Of a DNA stretch of 64,000 bases, positions 16,750-25,509 are shown one piece after another. The stretch is from positions 1-64,000 of the forward strand of contig JAEZGH010000196.1 in assembly GCA_023417065.1 (NCBI GenBank), written 5' to 3'. The notes beneath the pieces were generated by a model. It was not told where the DNA came from and ran no database searches. It saw only the letters and a list, made by a program, of their open reading frames with translations. The translations under genes and the position numbers were made by a program. Source of the stretch: Bacteroidota bacterium (lineage in GTDB: Bacteria > Bacteroidota > Bacteroidia > Cytophagales > Cyclobacteriaceae). Numbering within the stretch: position 1 is the stretch's first letter; each line of letters starts with the position of its first letter.

Positions 16750-17705
16750 TTTTTCCGCCTGAAGTACCAAAGGAAAGTCAGCGAAGACAATATCATCAGG
16801 ACAATAGCGAGGGGATATCCATACGGCCAGTTTAACTCCGGCATGAACGTAAAGTTCATTCCATAAATGGATGCTATCAGCGTCGGCGGCATGAACACCA
16901 CAGTCACAACCGTGAATATTTTTATCACCGTGTTCTGTTCGATGTTGGCAAGACCGAGGAACGTATTCTGCAAGTATTCAAGTCGTTCAGCGCTGAACTG
17001 TGAGTGCTGGAGCAGCGACCCGATGTCATTCAAAATGATTTTAAACCGTTCGTTTTCGAGCCGGTTGAATTCCTGTATCCTGATAAGCGAACTCACGATG
17101 CGCTGTTTCTCCGTGATAGTCTGATGCAGCAACATTGTGTTTTCCTGCAACTGAGCAATCCCGAGGAGGAGGTCTTCACTCAGCGACTGCCGCGCAATGA
17201 GTTCCTTACTGATCACGTTTACCTTGCGGTTGATGCCCTCGATAAGGTCGGCGTCGCTGTCAATCCGCGTTTCGAGAATGGTCAGGAAGATGTTCAGACC
17301 CGATTGCCGGCTATCGATCGTGGCCGACGAACTCGCCGTTTTCAGCTTGCGCACCGACTCGGCGAATATTTTCAACTCGCTTTGTCTGTAGGTGAAAAGC
17401 ATATTTTCCTTCAGAATGAACGTAACGTTCTGAACGTTCATTTCACCCGATTCAATAGCGATAAAACCAAGGTTAATCTCAACGGTCTCGTCCGTCTCAA
17501 TGAAACGCGAACTGCTCTCGATCTCCTGCACTTCCTGCGAGGTAAAGAACTCGATTTTATAGTTCCTCTCGACAAATTCGCGTTCCTGCTGGGTGGGTGA
17601 CTGGAGGTCAAGCCATACGACGTTACTGATATTCATAACTTCATTGAGCTGCGGACTCTTGTATTGCTGCAACCTGTTGTTCTGAATATTGTAAACCCTG
17701 ATCAT
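16740..17705 (-). CDS. corA: CorA family magnesium transporter
   Basis: The 321-residue protein has a large cytoplasmic alpha/beta and helical funnel domain followed by two C-terminal membrane helices. The signature YGMN (GMN at 282-284) sits just after the first helix, followed by the acidic MPEL loop that selects divalent cations. The tail ends in RRKKWL, the basic ring of the family. It transports Mg2+, possibly Co2+ or Ni2+. It is the first gene of a unit with the overlapping propeller-like gene and the deoxynucleoside kinase. Confidence 0.92.
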   Translation of the reverse strand: MIRVYNIQNNRLQQYKSPQLNEVMNISNVVWLDLQSPTQQEREFVERNYKIEFFTSQEVQEIESSSRFIETDETVEINLGFIAIESGEMNVQNVTFILKENMLFTYRQSELKIFAESVRKLKTASSSATIDSRQSGLNIFLTILETRIDSDADLIEGINRKVNVISKELIARQSLSEDLLLGIAQLQENTMLLHQTITEKQRIVSSLIRIQEFNRLENERFKIILNDIGSLLQHSQFSAERLEYLQNTFLGLANIEQNTVIKIFTVVTVVFMPPTLIASIYGMNFTFMPELNWPYGYPLAIVLMILSSLTFLWYFRRKKWL

Positions 17706-17871
17706 CGTATAAAATTCGCGTGCAATTTATCATCATAAATTAAAATACCAGCACGCCGATCTGGTTCTTTGCAAATCCCGCAAACTTTCTTACAAGGGAG
17801 CTCCGGCCCCGGAGTTCTTAAGACACTTTTTTTTATATATTTTCGTTGTTCCGGTTACACCGGCAGCGCTT

Positions 17872-18705
17872 ATGATAAAGCATTTCTTAATTTTCTTCCT
17901 AGCCATATTTGCGATTTCAACGGAGCTGGCCGCCCAGGATACCGGACAACAGGATGATGAGCCACAGGATCAGCAGTTTACCGTTGATGCCCCGAGTCTT
18001 GACTTCAATAAACAGGACGAGCCCGAGGAGCCTAAGAAGAAGAAGGTAAAGAAAAAAGTCTTCTACGGAATCAAGACAAAAAAAGGATTTACCCGGAAGG
18101 GTCAGGGGAACCGCATTACGTTCGAAACGTTCTATTACCTCAAGAAGTCTGAAAACCCCCAGGGATTCGTTAGGGACATCTATTGGTACGACTTCGCACG
18201 AAAAGAAATCCGGAAGACCCAGAAGTTCGACCCCACCAAAGGCGTGCTGCTTCACGGACCCTATGAAAAACGCCAGGGAGAGATCGTCCTCGAAAAAGGA
18301 ATATTCTATAAGGGAACCAAGCATGGCCGATGGATGCAATACTCCCGCGACAGCGTCCTCCTCGACAAGGAAAAATACTTCCGTGGCTGGCCTAAAGAAT
18401 CAATCGTGACTTTCTACGACCCCGTCGAACGCAAGCGGATGAAGGAAATGACGCCAATTGAATACGGTGAAAAAGAAGGGTACTACTATTACTTCCATGA
18501 GAATGGTACCCTCGCGGTGCACGGCGAATACCGGTGGGATCAACGCGTTGGCGACTGGGTAGAGTATTACCCCAACGGGCGACGAAAAAAAATCATCGCC
18601 TATCCGAAAGAAGCCTTCGATAAGTCCATGACGCCCTACATCAAGGCCGAATGGAATGAAAAGGGAAAAGAAATTTACCGGAATAACAAGATGGCGCGCC
18701 GCTAG
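17872..18705 (+). CDS. Secreted MORN/YwqK-type repeat protein
   Basis: The 277 residues open with a signal peptide (FLAIFAISTELAAQ) and an acidic, then Lys-rich linker. Repeats of the MORN/YwqK antitoxin-like type follow, such as HGPYEKRQGE, KHGRWMQYSRDS, YYYYFHENGTLAVHG and VGDWVEYYPNGRRK. In Bacteroidota such proteins are common and of unknown role; the toxin-antitoxin label in databases rests on one relative. The gene stands alone, divergent from corA and convergent with the YraN gene. A TATATTTT stretch about 35 bases upstream may be the promoter. Confidence 0.75.
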   Translation: MIKHFLIFFLAIFAISTELAAQDTGQQDDEPQDQQFTVDAPSLDFNKQDEPEEPKKKKVKKKVFYGIKTKKGFTRKGQGNRITFETFYYLKKSENPQGFVRDIYWYDFARKEIRKTQKFDPTKGVLLHGPYEKRQGEIVLEKGIFYKGTKHGRWMQYSRDSVLLDKEKYFRGWPKESIVTFYDPVERKRMKEMTPIEYGEKEGYYYYFHENGTLAVHGEYRWDQRVGDWVEYYPNGRRKKIIAYPKEAFDKSMTPYIKAEWNEKGKEIYRNNKMARR

Positions 18706-18706
18706 C

Positions 18707-19069
18707 TTAGTTGATGGCGTCCTCCAAATGTTCAATTTCGGGTTCGCCCTCCGGATCGTCGCTAAGCTTCACCGACACGATGTCAAACCGGATGTGCCCC
18801 TTCCAGTCTGTTGAAAAAATCCATTCCTCAGCGGCATCGTAAATCCGGCTAACCTGTCCGGGAAGAACAAATTCTTCCGGTTCCCCGAAGTCGGTTGACT
18901 GACGTGTTTTCACCTCAACGAAAAGAACCCAGTCATCCTTTCTGACTATCAGATCAATTTCGGCCCGTCCATGACGGAAGTTTCGCGCAATGATTTCATA
19001 ACCTTTCGACTTAAAGTAACGCGCTGCCAACGTTTCCCCTTTGTTTCCTGTTTTGATTTTATCGCTCAC
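18707..19069 (-). CDS. YraN family (UPF0102) endonuclease-like protein
   Basis: This 120-residue protein has the family pattern: GETLAARYFKSKGYEIIARNFRHGRAEIDLIVRKD, then FVEVKTRQS. This is a restriction-endonuclease-like core with the D...ExK metal-binding residues in place. Its cellular role is unsettled; links to DNA repair or transformation are only suggested for the family. The start codon is GTG at 19069. Its 5' end faces the sugar-phosphate isomerase promoter, and it converges with the MORN-type gene one base away. Confidence 0.85.
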   Translation of the reverse strand: MSDKIKTGNKGETLAARYFKSKGYEIIARNFRHGRAEIDLIVRKDDWVLFVEVKTRQSTDFGEPEEFVLPGQVSRIYDAAEEWIFSTDWKGHIRFDIVSVKLSDDPEGEPEIEHLEDAIN

Positions 19070-19079
19070 AATTATGTTC

Positions 19080-19087
19080 TACATTTG
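19080..19087 (+). promoter_or_regulatory. -7 promoter element of the isomerase-lipB operon
   Basis: TACATTTG matches TAnnTTTG. A TTTG at 19052-19055 lies 24 bases upstream as a possible -33. The start codon is 17 bases downstream. Confidence 0.5.
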
Positions 19088-19104
19088 AAAGGGAATTTAG
19101 CACT

Positions 19105-20112
19105 ATGTCGATTACGAAAAAAAATATTGAAGGATTTACTCGCCAGCTTTCGGAAGCATTGAAGATCGGCCAGACGCTGGACCTCGACCGCCCCGGTAGT
19201 GATATACGCAATATCGTTATTGCCGGCATGGGTGGCTCCGGGATTGTAGCCAACCTCGTGGAGTCGCTCACCTTCGGAAGAATCCCCATTCCCATCACGA
19301 TCTGCAAAAGCTACAACATCCCACAGTTCGTAAGCCCACATACACTGTTCATCGCATGCTCCTATAGGGGAAATACCGAAGAAACCGTCGCCGCATTGAA
19401 CAAGGCACTCCTGAAAAGAGCTCATGTGATCGGCGTATCCTCGGGAGGAAAGCTGCTGGAAATCTGCCGCGAATACAACCTCTTCTATATCCAGCTCCCG
19501 TCAGGCTCCGACAGCCCACGGTCGATGATCGGTTTCAACCTCATCGCATTGATGTATGTCCTGTATCACACAAATCTCATCGGCGCAGCCTTCATAAAGG
19601 AAACGGAAAACGCTATTGAGTTCCTCGACCGCGGTTCAAAAGGAATTCAGAACGAAGCTGAGATTATTGCCAAAAAACTCAAAGGTCGCCTTCCGGTGAT
19701 CTACTGCGATAACAGACTGTACGCGATCGCCCTGCGTTTCCAGCAACAGCTGAATGAGAACGCGCAGCAGATGGCCCACGTCAACACCTTTCCGGAAATG
19801 AACCATAATGAACTCTCAGGATGGAGGTTCCCGGAAAATCTTATTTCCATGCTGCAGCCTATCTACATGTATTCGGATCACGATCATGAACGCGTAGAAA
19901 AACGAATGGAAATCTGCAGGGAAATCTTTGAAAAGAAATCCAACCCGATAATTGATATCATCGGTGAAGGCGCGTCTCTCCTGGAGCAGTACTACTACCT
20001 TATTCACCTGACAGACTGGATATCTTATTTCCTCGCCCGGGAAAATGGCGTGGAACCTGCCGATAGCGATTCGGTGAATTATTTGAGAACAGAGCTGGGG
20101 AAAGTAAAGTGA
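19105..20112 (+). CDS. SIS-domain bifunctional phosphoglucose/phosphomannose isomerase
   Basis: The 335-residue protein has two SIS sugar-phosphate isomerase domains with MGGSGIVANL, CSYRGNTEETV and GVSSGGKL, and the catalytic region PEMNHNELSGW. This is the pattern of the small bifunctional phosphoglucose/phosphomannose isomerases, distinct from the classical Pgi. It interconverts glucose-6-P or mannose-6-P with fructose-6-P in the cytoplasm. Its last codons overlap the GTG of lipB by four bases, and lipB overlaps the next gene by four, making a tight three-gene operon. Confidence 0.88.
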   Translation: MSITKKNIEGFTRQLSEALKIGQTLDLDRPGSDIRNIVIAGMGGSGIVANLVESLTFGRIPIPITICKSYNIPQFVSPHTLFIACSYRGNTEETVAALNKALLKRAHVIGVSSGGKLLEICREYNLFYIQLPSGSDSPRSMIGFNLIALMYVLYHTNLIGAAFIKETENAIEFLDRGSKGIQNEAEIIAKKLKGRLPVIYCDNRLYAIALRFQQQLNENAQQMAHVNTFPEMNHNELSGWRFPENLISMLQPIYMYSDHDHERVEKRMEICREIFEKKSNPIIDIIGEGASLLEQYYYLIHLTDWISYFLARENGVEPADSDSVNYLRTELGKVK

Positions 20113-20825
20113 ATCGCAAACCAAATAAAAGCATAAAGTACATTGACCTGGGCCTGGTTGATTACAAACAAGCTTGGGATTATCAAACGTCGTTGTTCGA
20201 GAAGAATATTGCCATTAAGACCGGTAATCGTTCATTGCCGGATGAGGAACAAATACCAACCGAAAACTTCCTCTTGTTCTGTGAACATCCCCATGTCTAT
20301 ACGCTGGGGAAAAGCGGCAAACCGGAACATCTTCTTGTCAATGACGAAGAACTCGCGGCGCTGAATGCGTCCTACTATCACATCAATCGCGGGGGCGACA
20401 TCACCTATCATGGACCCGGACAGATTGTCGTGTATCCGGTAATCGATCTGGAGAATTTCTTTACGGATATCCACCGGTATATGAGGTTCCTCGAGGAAAG
20501 TGTCATCCGCACTTGTGAAGTTTATGGGGTGTCCGCCGGAAGAGTGCCGGGCCTGACTGGCGTCTGGGTCGACTACAACGACGCTGATCGCGCAAGAAAA
20601 ATCTGCGCGATGGGCGTCAAGACCAGCAGGTGGGTTACGATGCACGGACTGGCATTTAACGTAAACACTAACCTGGATTACTTTCGCCATATTGTACCCT
20701 GCGGCATCCAGGACAAGGCGGTAACTTCACTCGCCCTGGAAACAGGTAGTACGCCTGATATAAAAGCCGTGGCCGACGTGCTCAGAAAGAACCTGGTGGA
20801 AGTGTTTGAAATGGAGATGGCATGA
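20109..20825 (+). CDS. lipB: Lipoyl(octanoyl) transferase
   Basis: LipB moves octanoate from acyl carrier protein to the lipoyl domains of 2-oxoacid dehydrogenases and GcvH. The 238 residues include CEHPHVYTLGKSG, the substrate motif RGGDITYHGPGQ, the catalytic Lys in GVKTSRW (Lys171) and the acyl-accepting Cys in IVPCGI (Cys198). It starts with GTG in the GTGA overlap with the isomerase stop, so translation is probably coupled. Confidence 0.94.
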   Translation: MNRKPNKSIKYIDLGLVDYKQAWDYQTSLFEKNIAIKTGNRSLPDEEQIPTENFLLFCEHPHVYTLGKSGKPEHLLVNDEELAALNASYYHINRGGDITYHGPGQIVVYPVIDLENFFTDIHRYMRFLEESVIRTCEVYGVSAGRVPGLTGVWVDYNDADRARKICAMGVKTSRWVTMHGLAFNVNTNLDYFRHIVPCGIQDKAVTSLALETGSTPDIKAVADVLRKNLVEVFEMEMA

Positions 20826-21220
20826 TCAGAGACATAAACATTCCTGAAGTAAAAAACGTCACGCTGGCGGTGGCCCGCGAAAACAGTTCCGATTCACAAT
20901 GGAAAGTGTATCTGCTGAACAATAACGACACGGCAATTGAAAATACGCTTGTATCCAGCAAGGGATATGGATCAAAGGACGGTGAACAGCAACGTACTTC
21001 GGTACTAAGACACTTCCTGGATTCGGTGCCGCCCCACAGCGCGGCACTGATCGAACCCATCGACCCCGCAGTATTTCACCTTAACAACGAGTACTGGGTT
21101 AGCTATTATATCGGGCGCGAGATATTCGACAAAAGGTTTGTCTTCGTCCCCGATGCGATACGCGATGAAAATGTTACCTTCATAAAGGAGTTGAATATGC
21201 AGGGCGTGCTCCATTCCTGA
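20822..21220 (+). CDS. Conserved hypothetical protein downstream of lipB
   Basis: The 132-residue soluble protein has no signal peptide or membrane segment and no motif I recognise. The composition suggests a small alpha/beta fold (KVYLLNNNDTAIENTLVSSKGYG, then EYWVSYYIGREIFDKRFVF). Its ATG overlaps the lipB stop (ATGA), so it is the third gene of the isomerase-lipB operon. Function is unknown. Confidence 0.75.
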   Translation: MIRDINIPEVKNVTLAVARENSSDSQWKVYLLNNNDTAIENTLVSSKGYGSKDGEQQRTSVLRHFLDSVPPHSAALIEPIDPAVFHLNNEYWVSYYIGREIFDKRFVFVPDAIRDENVTFIKELNMQGVLHS

Positions 21221-21345
21221 CGATGAAGCTCCGCCGGTTGAAACCGTTATGTACTACCAACGTCAAACATTAACCATGAGCAATTAATTAATTAAGCTTT
21301 TTTACCCCGCCAGTAAACAAGACCATAACAAAAAATTGAAAAGAC

Positions 21346-22065
21346 ATGTCTCCGGAAATACGTGATGTTGTTTTCCTCGATATCGAAACCGTTGCCCACC
21401 AATATGAATACGCCGACCTTGATGAACGCTTGAAGAGCCAATGGGCCCGAAAGGCGAGCTTCCTCAAACGCGACTCGGGATTGACAGATGAAGAAATATA
21501 CCGCGACCGCGCAGGAATCTATGCCGAGTTCGGCCGGATTATTTGTGTCGCCGTGGGGAAGTTTACCGAAAATGAAAATGGTGAGCTCGTCCTAAGAACC
21601 AAAGCGTTCTATGGCGACGACGAAAAAGCCCTCCTGTTGGACTTTAAGAAATTGCTTGAAAGGCTGGACCAGTCAGCCACCCGCCTGTGTGCACACAACG
21701 GCAAGGAGTTCGACTTCCCTTATCTGTGCCGACGCATGCTGATAAACTGTATCCCTCTTCCGCAGCTGCTGAATCTCAGCGGAAGAAAATCATGGGAAGT
21801 GCCGCACCTGGATACAATGGAAATGTGGAAATTTGGTGACTACAAACATTATACGTCACTGGATCTACTGGCTGCCATCTTCAACATACCCTCCAGTAAG
21901 AGCGATTTCGATGGTAGTCAGGTGAACAACCTGTATCACAAGCAAAACGGACTTGAACGCATCAAGGATTACTGCCTGCGTGACGTGGCCGTTCTGGCAC
22001 AATTATTTTTGAAAATGAAGTGCATCAATCCAGAAAAGGAAATTGTAATCAGCTACCCTTCCTGA
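21346..22065 (+). CDS. Predicted 3'-5' exonuclease (PolB-like, DEDD superfamily)
   Basis: The 239-residue protein carries the DEDDy exonuclease layout: FLDIET (Asp12, Glu14) for Exo I, CAHNGKEFDFPYL for Exo II, and a YCLRD-type Exo III near the end. It is most like the stand-alone predicted PolB-like 3'-5' exonucleases found in Bacteroidota. It should remove nucleotides from 3' ends of DNA using two metal ions; substrate and role are inferred. It lies 24 bases upstream of rnr in the same direction. The 125-base gap before it shows only an A/T-rich run. Confidence 0.85.
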   Translation: MSPEIRDVVFLDIETVAHQYEYADLDERLKSQWARKASFLKRDSGLTDEEIYRDRAGIYAEFGRIICVAVGKFTENENGELVLRTKAFYGDDEKALLLDFKKLLERLDQSATRLCAHNGKEFDFPYLCRRMLINCIPLPQLLNLSGRKSWEVPHLDTMEMWKFGDYKHYTSLDLLAAIFNIPSSKSDFDGSQVNNLYHKQNGLERIKDYCLRDVAVLAQLFLKMKCINPEKEIVISYPS

Positions 22066-22089
22066 CCTGCACCCTACTTATTACCCCGC

Positions 22090-24324
22090 ATGAAAAAACC
22101 CACTAAAAGAACGAAGCGCGAGCAAAGCAAAAAGTCCCGGACCAAATCCCTTAAATCTGTCATGCAGGACTCAATCCTGCAGATCCTGAATGAAAACCCG
22201 GGTCGTTCTATAAGCGCAAAGCAAATTAACAGGAAGCTCGGCCTGAAGAAGCGCGAGGACATCAAGCAGGCTACCCTGCTTCTGTATCGCCTCGAAGACG
22301 ATGGCGTCATCGCTTCCGACGACCGTGGAAACTACGGCCTCGCAACGGGAAGCACGGAAGGCGAAATCACCGGCGTTGTAGACCACGTAAGCTCAAGGTT
22401 CGCCTATGTGAAGATCGGCGAAGACCGTCAGGATGTGTTTATCAAATCCAAAGACCTTGGTTCCGCCGTCGACGGCGACGTCGTCAAGATCGTGGTCTTT
22501 GCAACCCGCCATGGCGATCACCCCGAAGGGAAAGTAGTGGAGGTGGTGCGAAGGAACCGGAACCGCTATGTCGGCAAAATCGAAGTGTCGAAGAGCTACG
22601 CATTTGTCATCCCTGATCATAAAAAAATGCATCAGGATTTCTACGTCTACCCTGAGAATATCTCCGGCGCACGCTCGGGTGATAAAGTAATCGTTGAGGT
22701 TGTGTCGTGGGGTGAAAACGACAAAAAGCCTGAAGCAAAAGTTGTGGAAGTACTCGGCAAAGCCGGAGAGAACGAAGCCGAAATACATTCCATCATGGCT
22801 GAATTCGGCCTGCCATTCAAATTTGATCCGCGGGTGGAACACGAAGCCAACCAGATAGAGGAAGGTATCACCGACAAGGAAATCAAACGCCGCCGTGACT
22901 TCCGCGGAATTACAACTTTTACAATTGACCCTTACGACGCGAAAGACTTCGACGACGCAATATCCTTTCAGGTTCTCGAGAACGGCAACTATGAAGTCGG
23001 TGTCCACATTGCCGACGTAACCCACTATGTTACGCCGAAGTCTCTGCTCGAACAGGAAGCTTTCGACCGCGCGACGTCGGTATACCTTGTCGACAGAACC
23101 ATCCCTATGCTGCCCGAGCGCCTGTCAAACCAGTTGTGCTCCCTCCGGCCCAACGAAGACAAGCTCACGTTTGCGGCAGTATTTGAAATGGACAGCAAAG
23201 GAAAGGTTATCAATGAGTGGTTTGGCCGAACAATCATTCATTCCAACGTGCGCTTTACGTACGAAGAAGCGCAGACTATTCTTGAAGAGGGAAAGGGAGA
23301 ACTCGCTGATGAACTGCGCATACTCAACAACATCGCCAAGTCGCTGAGAAAGGAACGCTTTAAAAAGGGTGCCGTTAATTTTGAGACTACGGAAGTAAAA
23401 TTCAAACTCGACGCGAAAGGCAGACCGTTGGCCATCATTCCCAAAATAAGGAAGGATGCCCACAAGCTCATCGAGGAATTCATGCTCCTTGCAAACAAAC
23501 GCGTAGCAACCTTTGTCTACAACATCAACAAAGGAAAGGAGAAAAATACCTTTGTGTATCGTATCCACGACGCCCCCGATCCTGAAAAGGTAAAGGACTT
23601 TTCAGTACTCGCCCGTCAATTTGGTCATAAGATGGAGGTCGACGAAAAGTCCATCAGCAAATCGCTGAACAAGCTGATGGAAACGATCGAAGGGAAGCCA
23701 GAGCAGAACATCCTTGAACAACTTGCTATCCGAACAATGGCGAAAGCGAAATACACAACGGATGCGAAAGGACACTTTGGTCTGGCATTCGAGCACTATA
23801 CGCACTTTACTTCGCCAATACGCCGTTATCCCGATATGATGGTGCACCGCTTGCTGCAACATTATCTTGATTCGGGCAAGCCGCTGAATAAGACCGAGTA
23901 TGAAGACCGTTGTGTTCACTCATCCGAACGCGAGAAAAGAGCCGCCGATGCAGAACGTGCTTCGATAAAATACAAGCAGGTTGAATTCATGGCGAAGGCC
24001 GAAGACCGCGTGTACGAAGGATTAATCTCCGGCGTTACCGAATGGGGCATTTACGTTGAAATTACCGATACGAAATGCGAAGGCATGGTTAAACTGGCCG
24101 ACCTGACTGACGACTTCTACGAATTTGAAGAACGTCACTATCGCGTAGTAGGCCGTCGCAAAAAGAAAGTATATACCCTGGGTGACAAGGTGAAAGTACG
24201 CGTAAAGAAAACCGACATCGACAAACGCCTTATCGACCTTATATTCGCAGATCAGAACGAACGTGGCCAACGCGGAGGCAGTCGTCGCGAGAAGTGGATT
24301 GATGAAGACGAATGGGGCGACTAA
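22090..24324 (+). CDS. rnr: Ribonuclease R (3'-5' exoribonuclease)
   Basis: The 744-residue enzyme degrades structured RNA processively from the 3' end. It has a very basic N-terminus (KKPTKRTKREQSKKSRTK), a winged-helix region (about 28-85), cold-shock domains, the RNB catalytic domain with Asp280, Asp286, Asp288 and Asp289 in TIDPYDAKDFDDA, and a C-terminal S1 domain (YEGLISGVTEWGIYVEI) with an Arg/Lys-rich tail. Length and order match the family. It follows the predicted exonuclease closely and precedes the polyprenyl synthase by 51 bases. Confidence 0.94.
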   Translation: MKKPTKRTKREQSKKSRTKSLKSVMQDSILQILNENPGRSISAKQINRKLGLKKREDIKQATLLLYRLEDDGVIASDDRGNYGLATGSTEGEITGVVDHVSSRFAYVKIGEDRQDVFIKSKDLGSAVDGDVVKIVVFATRHGDHPEGKVVEVVRRNRNRYVGKIEVSKSYAFVIPDHKKMHQDFYVYPENISGARSGDKVIVEVVSWGENDKKPEAKVVEVLGKAGENEAEIHSIMAEFGLPFKFDPRVEHEANQIEEGITDKEIKRRRDFRGITTFTIDPYDAKDFDDAISFQVLENGNYEVGVHIADVTHYVTPKSLLEQEAFDRATSVYLVDRTIPMLPERLSNQLCSLRPNEDKLTFAAVFEMDSKGKVINEWFGRTIIHSNVRFTYEEAQTILEEGKGELADELRILNNIAKSLRKERFKKGAVNFETTEVKFKLDAKGRPLAIIPKIRKDAHKLIEEFMLLANKRVATFVYNINKGKEKNTFVYRIHDAPDPEKVKDFSVLARQFGHKMEVDEKSISKSLNKLMETIEGKPEQNILEQLAIRTMAKAKYTTDAKGHFGLAFEHYTHFTSPIRRYPDMMVHRLLQHYLDSGKPLNKTEYEDRCVHSSEREKRAADAERASIKYKQVEFMAKAEDRVYEGLISGVTEWGIYVEITDTKCEGMVKLADLTDDFYEFEERHYRVVGRRKKKVYTLGDKVKVRVKKTDIDKRLIDLIFADQNERGQRGGSRREKWIDEDEWGD

Positions 24325-24375
24325 GTCTTTACCCCTGATGAAGTAATTTGAGTCCGACCTAACAATAAGAATTCA

Positions 24376-25344
24376 GTGCTGTCAAGCTACCTAAGTATCA
24401 TCGAAAAGGAAATCCGGAAACAACCCTTCGGAAAAGAACCTCAATCACTTTATGAACCGATCCGATACCTCATGGGGTTGGGTGGAAAAAGGCTCAGACC
24501 AATGCTTACGTTGCTGAGTTACAGCCTTTATAAAAGCAATCCACGGGATGTTGCGAGGTACGCTATCGCTGTTGAAGCTTTTCATAACTTTACACTGATG
24601 CACGACGACATCATGGACAACGCACCCCTTAGGCGCGGACATGCTACTGTGCATGAAAAGTGGAACGTAAACACCGCCATCCTCAGTGGAGACGTCATGC
24701 TGGTAAAAGTGTATGAACTATTTCATGCACTCGATGCTCCTGAATTTAAATCAGTAATCGGATCCTTCAACAAGTGCGCTGCCGAAGTGTGTGAAGGTCA
24801 GCAATGGGACATGGAGTTCGAAAGGCTCACCAACGTAACGGAGGCCCAGTACATTAAGATGATCAGGCTGAAGACAGCGGTGCTGCTGGGTTTTAGCCTT
24901 GAACTTGGCGGAATCCTCGGTGGCGCGTCGCCGGAAGACAGAAAAGCTCTTTATGACTTCGGTGTAAATATCGGCATCGGATTTCAACTCAAAGACGACC
25001 TGCTCGATGCCTTTGCTGATCCGAAAAAGTTCGGCAAACAAGTAGGCGGCGACATCATCGCAAACAAGAAAACGTTCCTGCTCATTAAAGCCCTGGAAGC
25101 CGCCCCGCCAAAATTGAAACGTGAACTCAACCGCTGGATCTCAGCCACGCGTTTCAATAAGAAGGAAAAGGTTCAGGCAGTTAAACAGATTTATGAGGAT
25201 CTTAACATTCCGGCGATCACGGAAAAGAAAATCAATAGCTATTTCCAAAAGGGATTCAAAAGCCTGCAGAAGGTGGCCGGCGATGCAGAGGCAAAAGAAA
25301 GGTTGAAGAACTTTGCCGAAGCATTGATCGCACGGCAGTCATAA
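24376..25344 (+). CDS. Polyprenyl diphosphate synthase
   Basis: The 322 residues show both aspartate-rich motifs of trans-prenyltransferases: HDDIMD (Asp77-Asp81) with LRRG after it, and LKDDLLDAF in the second half, plus GGKRLRP near residue 36. The enzyme condenses isopentenyl diphosphate onto allylic diphosphates; the product (geranylgeranyl up to octaprenyl, for example for menaquinone) cannot be set from sequence alone. It starts with GTG at 24376; no ATG exists nearby in frame. It probably shares a transcript with rnr. Confidence 0.9.
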   Translation: MLSSYLSIIEKEIRKQPFGKEPQSLYEPIRYLMGLGGKRLRPMLTLLSYSLYKSNPRDVARYAIAVEAFHNFTLMHDDIMDNAPLRRGHATVHEKWNVNTAILSGDVMLVKVYELFHALDAPEFKSVIGSFNKCAAEVCEGQQWDMEFERLTNVTEAQYIKMIRLKTAVLLGFSLELGGILGGASPEDRKALYDFGVNIGIGFQLKDDLLDAFADPKKFGKQVGGDIIANKKTFLLIKALEAAPPKLKRELNRWISATRFNKKEKVQAVKQIYEDLNIPAITEKKINSYFQKGFKSLQKVAGDAEAKERLKNFAEALIARQS

Positions 25345-25365
25345 TACCTTCGTAAAGCAGCGTGC

Positions 25366-25378
25366 CCAATATTATTGG
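25366..25378. promoter_or_regulatory. Near-perfect palindrome CCAATA-T-TATTGG
   Basis: Two 6-base half-sites are separated by one base, in the gap between the polyprenyl synthase and the MFS transporter. It could be an operator, or a weak hairpin at the end of the upstream operon. There is no T-run after it. Confidence 0.35.
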
Positions 25379-25409
25379 AACAGTCTCCTGGATTTTCGCG
25401 GGCCATCAT

Positions 25410-25423
25410 GTATGCGCGCATAC
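25410..25423. promoter_or_regulatory. Perfect 14-bp palindrome upstream of the MFS transporter
   Basis: GTATGCGCGCATAC reads the same on both strands. It lies 100 bases before the transporter ATG and about 62 bases before a TATATTTC -7-like element (25486-25493). Position and symmetry suggest a binding site for a dimeric regulator of the transporter-oxidoreductase pair. Confidence 0.4.
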
Positions 25424-25509
25424 CCGTTTATCATTATTCTCTGAAAAATAGTGACGCGCTGCTGGTAGCAAAAACCGGATAAATGTATATTTCTACAACA
25501 ATATACACC

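Noticed and set aside
20232..20690. 152-codon minus-strand frame across lipB
   Set aside because: lipB shows all catalytic motifs on the other strand and is operonic; the antisense frame has no recognisable motif.
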